The position numbers were made by a program, and so were the translations under genes. Below, in pieces: positions 59,786 through 61,920 of a DNA stretch of 61,920 nucleotides (positions within the stretch are counted from its first letter, which is position 1; each line of letters begins with the position of its first letter). Below the pieces are notes generated by a model. That model ran no database searches and was not told the DNA's origin. It was given only the letters and a program-made list of their open reading frames with translations. The DNA is taken from the NCBI GenBank assembly GCA_946617675.1, contig CAMOKH010000103.1:1-61920 (forward strand), written 5' to 3'. Source of the stretch: an uncultured Prevotellaceae bacterium. GTDB taxonomy: Bacteria; Bacteroidota; Bacteroidia; Bacteroidales; Bacteroidaceae.

Positions 59786-59793
59786 CAAATTTA
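59786..59793 (-). promoter_or_regulatory. -7 box for lutABC
   Basis: TAAATTTG then CAACA on the minus strand, 23 bases before the ATG. Confidence 0.6.
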
Positions 59794-59856
59794 CAAATAA
59801 TTCTGAATACAAAGAAGATTTTAGTGCAAAATTTGTCTTTTTCCAGAATTTCTTTG

Positions 59857-59864
59857 TAACTTTG
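59857..59864 (+). promoter_or_regulatory. -7 box for the porin gene
   Basis: TAACTTTG with a -33 TTTG at 59832-59835 (21-base gap). The ATG at 59941 is 76 bases downstream, leaving an untranslated leader of about 70 bases. Confidence 0.68.
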
Positions 59865-59940
59865 GCCGGATTTTCGGGTCACGACAAGCCCCGGACCAAT
59901 GAAAAAGCTATTGAACAGAACAAAAGTATAGAATATTAAG

Positions 59941-60990
59941 ATGTTGAGAAAATTACTGATGATGGCTCTCGTAGCCTTTTCACTGACAGCCGCCGCACAG
60001 GAGCAGAAGAAGGCTCTTGTCGAGTTGCCTCAGTGGGTCAAAAACATGAAGTTCAGCGGCTATGGCATGGTGCAATACCAGGCCAGCGACCAGGAGAATG
60101 CCGAGTCGAACGCCTTTAACCTGAGGCTGGTGAGGCTGGCACTCGAAGGACGCGCCCACCGCGACTTCTACTGGAAAGCTCAGATGCAGATTAACGGCAA
60201 TACTTACGACCCCGACAAGTCGAAGACTGATATCAGGCTCGTCGACCTTTTTGGCGAATGGCAGAAGTATGAGTTCTTCAAGGTCAAGGCCGGACAGTTC
60301 AAGCGCCCTTTCACCTTCGAGAATCCCATGCACCCCATCACACAGGGATTCATGTCGTATTCGCAGAACGTATCTAAGCTGGCGGGCTTCTCTGACCGCA
60401 CAGGTGAGCATGGCTCCAACGGGCGCGATATCGGTCTGCAGCTGCAGGGCGACTTTCTGAAGAACAGCGCCGGACGTAACATCCTTCACTATCAGGTCGG
60501 CGTCTTCAATGGTGAGGGCATCAACCAGAAAGACCGCGACAACCGTAAGGATATTATCGGCGGACTTTGGGTGGCTCCTGTGCAGGGACTGCGCATCGGG
60601 GCCTTCGGCTGGACTGGCAGCAGGGCAGGCGTGGGCTCCAAAAACCGCTACGCCATCTCGGCCGAGTGTGCTAAGGACGACTGGACCTTCCGCTCGGAGT
60701 ATATTCACAGCCAGGGATGGAACGCCGCCTTCACTGCCGACAAGGCCGACGGCGTCTATGCGCTCTGCATCGCCCCACTGCTGAAGGAGAAACTCCATGT
60801 AAAGGCGCGCTACGATCTCTATCGTGAGGCTAAGGAGTGGAACCGCTCGAAGACGCTCTACGAGGTCGGGGCCGACTACGTCTTTAACAAGAGCCTGCAG
60901 GTCAACGTCGAGTATGCTCGTGTCAACGACCGTACCGCCGCTCGTCACAACTACAACATGGTCGATGTCGAGCTCGACTTCCGCTTTTAA
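59941..60990 (+). CDS. Outer-membrane porin, phosphate-selective porin O/P family
   Basis: 349 residues. Signal peptide to about 20 (LTAAAQ), then a 16-strand-type barrel with KFSGYGMVQYQASDQENAES, NLRLVRLALEGRAHRDFYWK, FKVKAGQFKRPFTFENPMHP and a C-terminal aromatic strand ending in F. OprP/OprO-like porins of Bacteroidetes probably pass anions or small sugars. The real substrate is unknown. Confidence 0.88.
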   Translation: MLRKLLMMALVAFSLTAAAQEQKKALVELPQWVKNMKFSGYGMVQYQASDQENAESNAFNLRLVRLALEGRAHRDFYWKAQMQINGNTYDPDKSKTDIRLVDLFGEWQKYEFFKVKAGQFKRPFTFENPMHPITQGFMSYSQNVSKLAGFSDRTGEHGSNGRDIGLQLQGDFLKNSAGRNILHYQVGVFNGEGINQKDRDNRKDIIGGLWVAPVQGLRIGAFGWTGSRAGVGSKNRYAISAECAKDDWTFRSEYIHSQGWNAAFTADKADGVYALCIAPLLKEKLHVKARYDLYREAKEWNRSKTLYEVGADYVFNKSLQVNVEYARVNDRTAARHNYNMVDVELDFRF

Positions 60991-61030
60991 CGGCAAATGA
61001 ATAACCTTATAAATAATAAATAGAAAGATT

Positions 61031-61750
61031 ATGGACTACGAAGAAATTACAAACGTTTACGCAAGAGAAAGAGAACTCGAAATGTCGGCAGCATTCCCTG
61101 TGCTGATGCGCAAGGTCTATCTGTGGATGACGCTCGCACTCGTTATCACGGGGGCTACTGCCTACTATGTGGCACATAACGAGACGCTGATGACGGCACT
61201 GGTCAGCAACCAAATCCTGTTCTGGGGACTCGTTATCGGCGAACTCGCCCTCGTTATCGGACTGAGCGCTGCTATCAACAAACTGTCGCTGACCATGGCT
61301 ACGCTGATGTTCGTACTCTATTCCGTCGTCAACGGCGCTACCATGTCGTTCATCTTCCTGGTTTATACTTATTCCAGCATTACCAACGTCTTCTTCATCA
61401 CGGCAGGCACGTTCGCAGCCATGGCCGCTCTCGGTTATTTCATCAAGACCGACCTCTCGTCGATGGGGCGCATCCTGATGATGGCGCTGATTGGCATTAT
61501 CATTGCCACCATCGTCAATATCTTCACTAAGAGCGAGGGGCTGGCTGTCATCCTCAATTATCTGGGCGTGCTCGTATTCGTCGGACTCACCGCTTACGAC
61601 TCTCAGAAGATCAAGAACATGATGATGCAGGCTCCCGATGCCGGTGAGGCGGCTCAGAAGATGGCCTTGCTCGGAGCGCTCTCGCTCTATCTCGACTTCA
61701 TCAATCTCTTCCTCTACCTGCTCCGTATCTTTGGAGCAAGACGAGACTGA
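61031..61750 (+). CDS. Bax inhibitor-1/YccA family membrane protein
   Basis: 239 residues with seven membrane helices. LMRKVYLWMTLALVITGATA, LSLTMATLMFVLYSVVNGAT, and GLTAYDSQKIKNMM near the C-terminus (the aspartate pair of the pH-gated leak channel). Family members are calcium leak channels or modulators of membrane proteases. It follows the porin gene by 40 bases and ends at an intrinsic terminator. Confidence 0.94.
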   Translation: MDYEEITNVYARERELEMSAAFPVLMRKVYLWMTLALVITGATAYYVAHNETLMTALVSNQILFWGLVIGELALVIGLSAAINKLSLTMATLMFVLYSVVNGATMSFIFLVYTYSSITNVFFITAGTFAAMAALGYFIKTDLSSMGRILMMALIGIIIATIVNIFTKSEGLAVILNYLGVLVFVGLTAYDSQKIKNMMMQAPDAGEAAQKMALLGALSLYLDFINLFLYLLRIFGARRD

Positions 61751-61775
61751 TATTTTACTGAAAAGTACCTCACAT

Positions 61776-61820
61776 TGCCTATGCCTTATAATATATAATA
61801 AGGTGTAGGCATTTCTTTTG
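61776..61820 (+). terminator. Intrinsic terminator after the Bax-inhibitor-like gene
   Basis: TGCCTATGCCTTAT pairs with ATAAGGTGTAGGCA (14 bp with one G-T/A mismatch zone) and is followed by TTTCTTTTG. Confidence 0.82.
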
Positions 61821-61894
61821 TAAACAATCACGAAAACTTTTAGGTTTTCTGAAAAATAATTGCCGAAAAATTTGGAGGGTATCAGAAAAACCCG

Positions 61895-61902
61895 TACCTT
61901 TG
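61895..61902 (+). promoter_or_regulatory. Promoter at the right edge, probably for a stable RNA
   Basis: TACCTTTG then CATCCGCTTT, with a -33 TTTG at 61871 (20-base gap). The box and following CATCCGCTT are the same as before tRNA-Ser at the left edge, so a tRNA or rRNA gene probably follows outside the window. Confidence 0.55.
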
Positions 61903-61920
61903 CATCCGCTTTCGCTAAAA

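Overview
The window reads as chromosomal DNA of a G+C-rich member of the Bacteroidales, most likely Prevotella or a close relative. This rests on the Bacteroidetes -7 box (TAnnTTTG, often TAnCTTTGCA) before most transcription units, type IX secretion genes (porQ, porE), the DUF4492-cydA-cydB order, a BspA-like leucine-rich repeat protein, a dockerin-like secreted protein and the porQ-cmk pair. The species cannot be named from sequence alone.

Layout. 1-2.7 kb (minus): tRNA-Ser, TatD nuclease, polyprenyl diphosphate synthase, TonB-like protein. 2.8-5.3 kb (plus): porQ-cmk, a DUF389 remnant, a small lipoprotein. 5.5-14.3 kb (minus): a probable operon of alpha-2-macroglobulin, DUF1573 protein, meaB and ispH. 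14.4-18.9 kb: cellobiose phosphorylase facing thyA and a NOL1/NOP2/Sun RNA methyltransferase. 19-20.8 kb (plus): membrane protein, PspC protein, ECF sigma factor, DUF5056 protein. 20.8-25 kb (minus): topB, porE. 25.1-28.7 kb (plus): Lrp regulator, transpeptidase, degraded MNT/HEPT module, candidate structured RNA, and an AT-rich cassette with a dockerin-like chimeric gene. 29.2-33.8 kb (minus): cytochrome bd operon with DUF4380 and Sel1 genes. 34-40.2 kb (plus): efflux operon (two tiny membrane proteins, coiled-coil protein, TolC, HlyD, two ABC-2 permeases). 40.3-49 kb (minus): trmB, LRR protein, Mrp ATPase; S8 protease, xseA, xseB, tiny membrane proteins, ilvE. 49-57 kb (plus): MATE, kinase, phosphoesterase, small membrane protein, then deoxy-aminosugar genes (rfbB, fdtA-like, acyltransferase, aminotransferase) with purT and a DUF559 element between them. 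57-59.8 kb (minus): lactate oxidation genes lutA, lutB, lutC. 59.9-61.8 kb (plus): porin and Bax-inhibitor-like protein. A stable-RNA-type promoter lies at the right edge.

The most unusual content is a set of short C-rich palindromic elements scattered through the window, many inside genes and translated in frame. One pair forms about 34-bp terminal inverted repeats around a DUF559 (Vsr-like) endonuclease gene at 52839-53312. A 120-bp element with the same ends and no nuclease spans the meaB/ispH junction, where it supplies the end of meaB and the ribosome binding site, start codon and N-terminus of ispH. A 90-bp inverted pair sits in the inter-domain linker of the sigma factor gene. Single 28-bp AGCC...GGCT palindromes lie in ispH, the macroglobulin gene, porE and twice in topB. 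I propose, as inference, that these are one family of miniature mobile elements that may depend on DUF559 nucleases and that tolerate insertion in genes because they can be translated. A second, AT-rich direct-repeat class and a third composite class (inverted CCTGCACTTCC ends plus 21-bp units) are also present.
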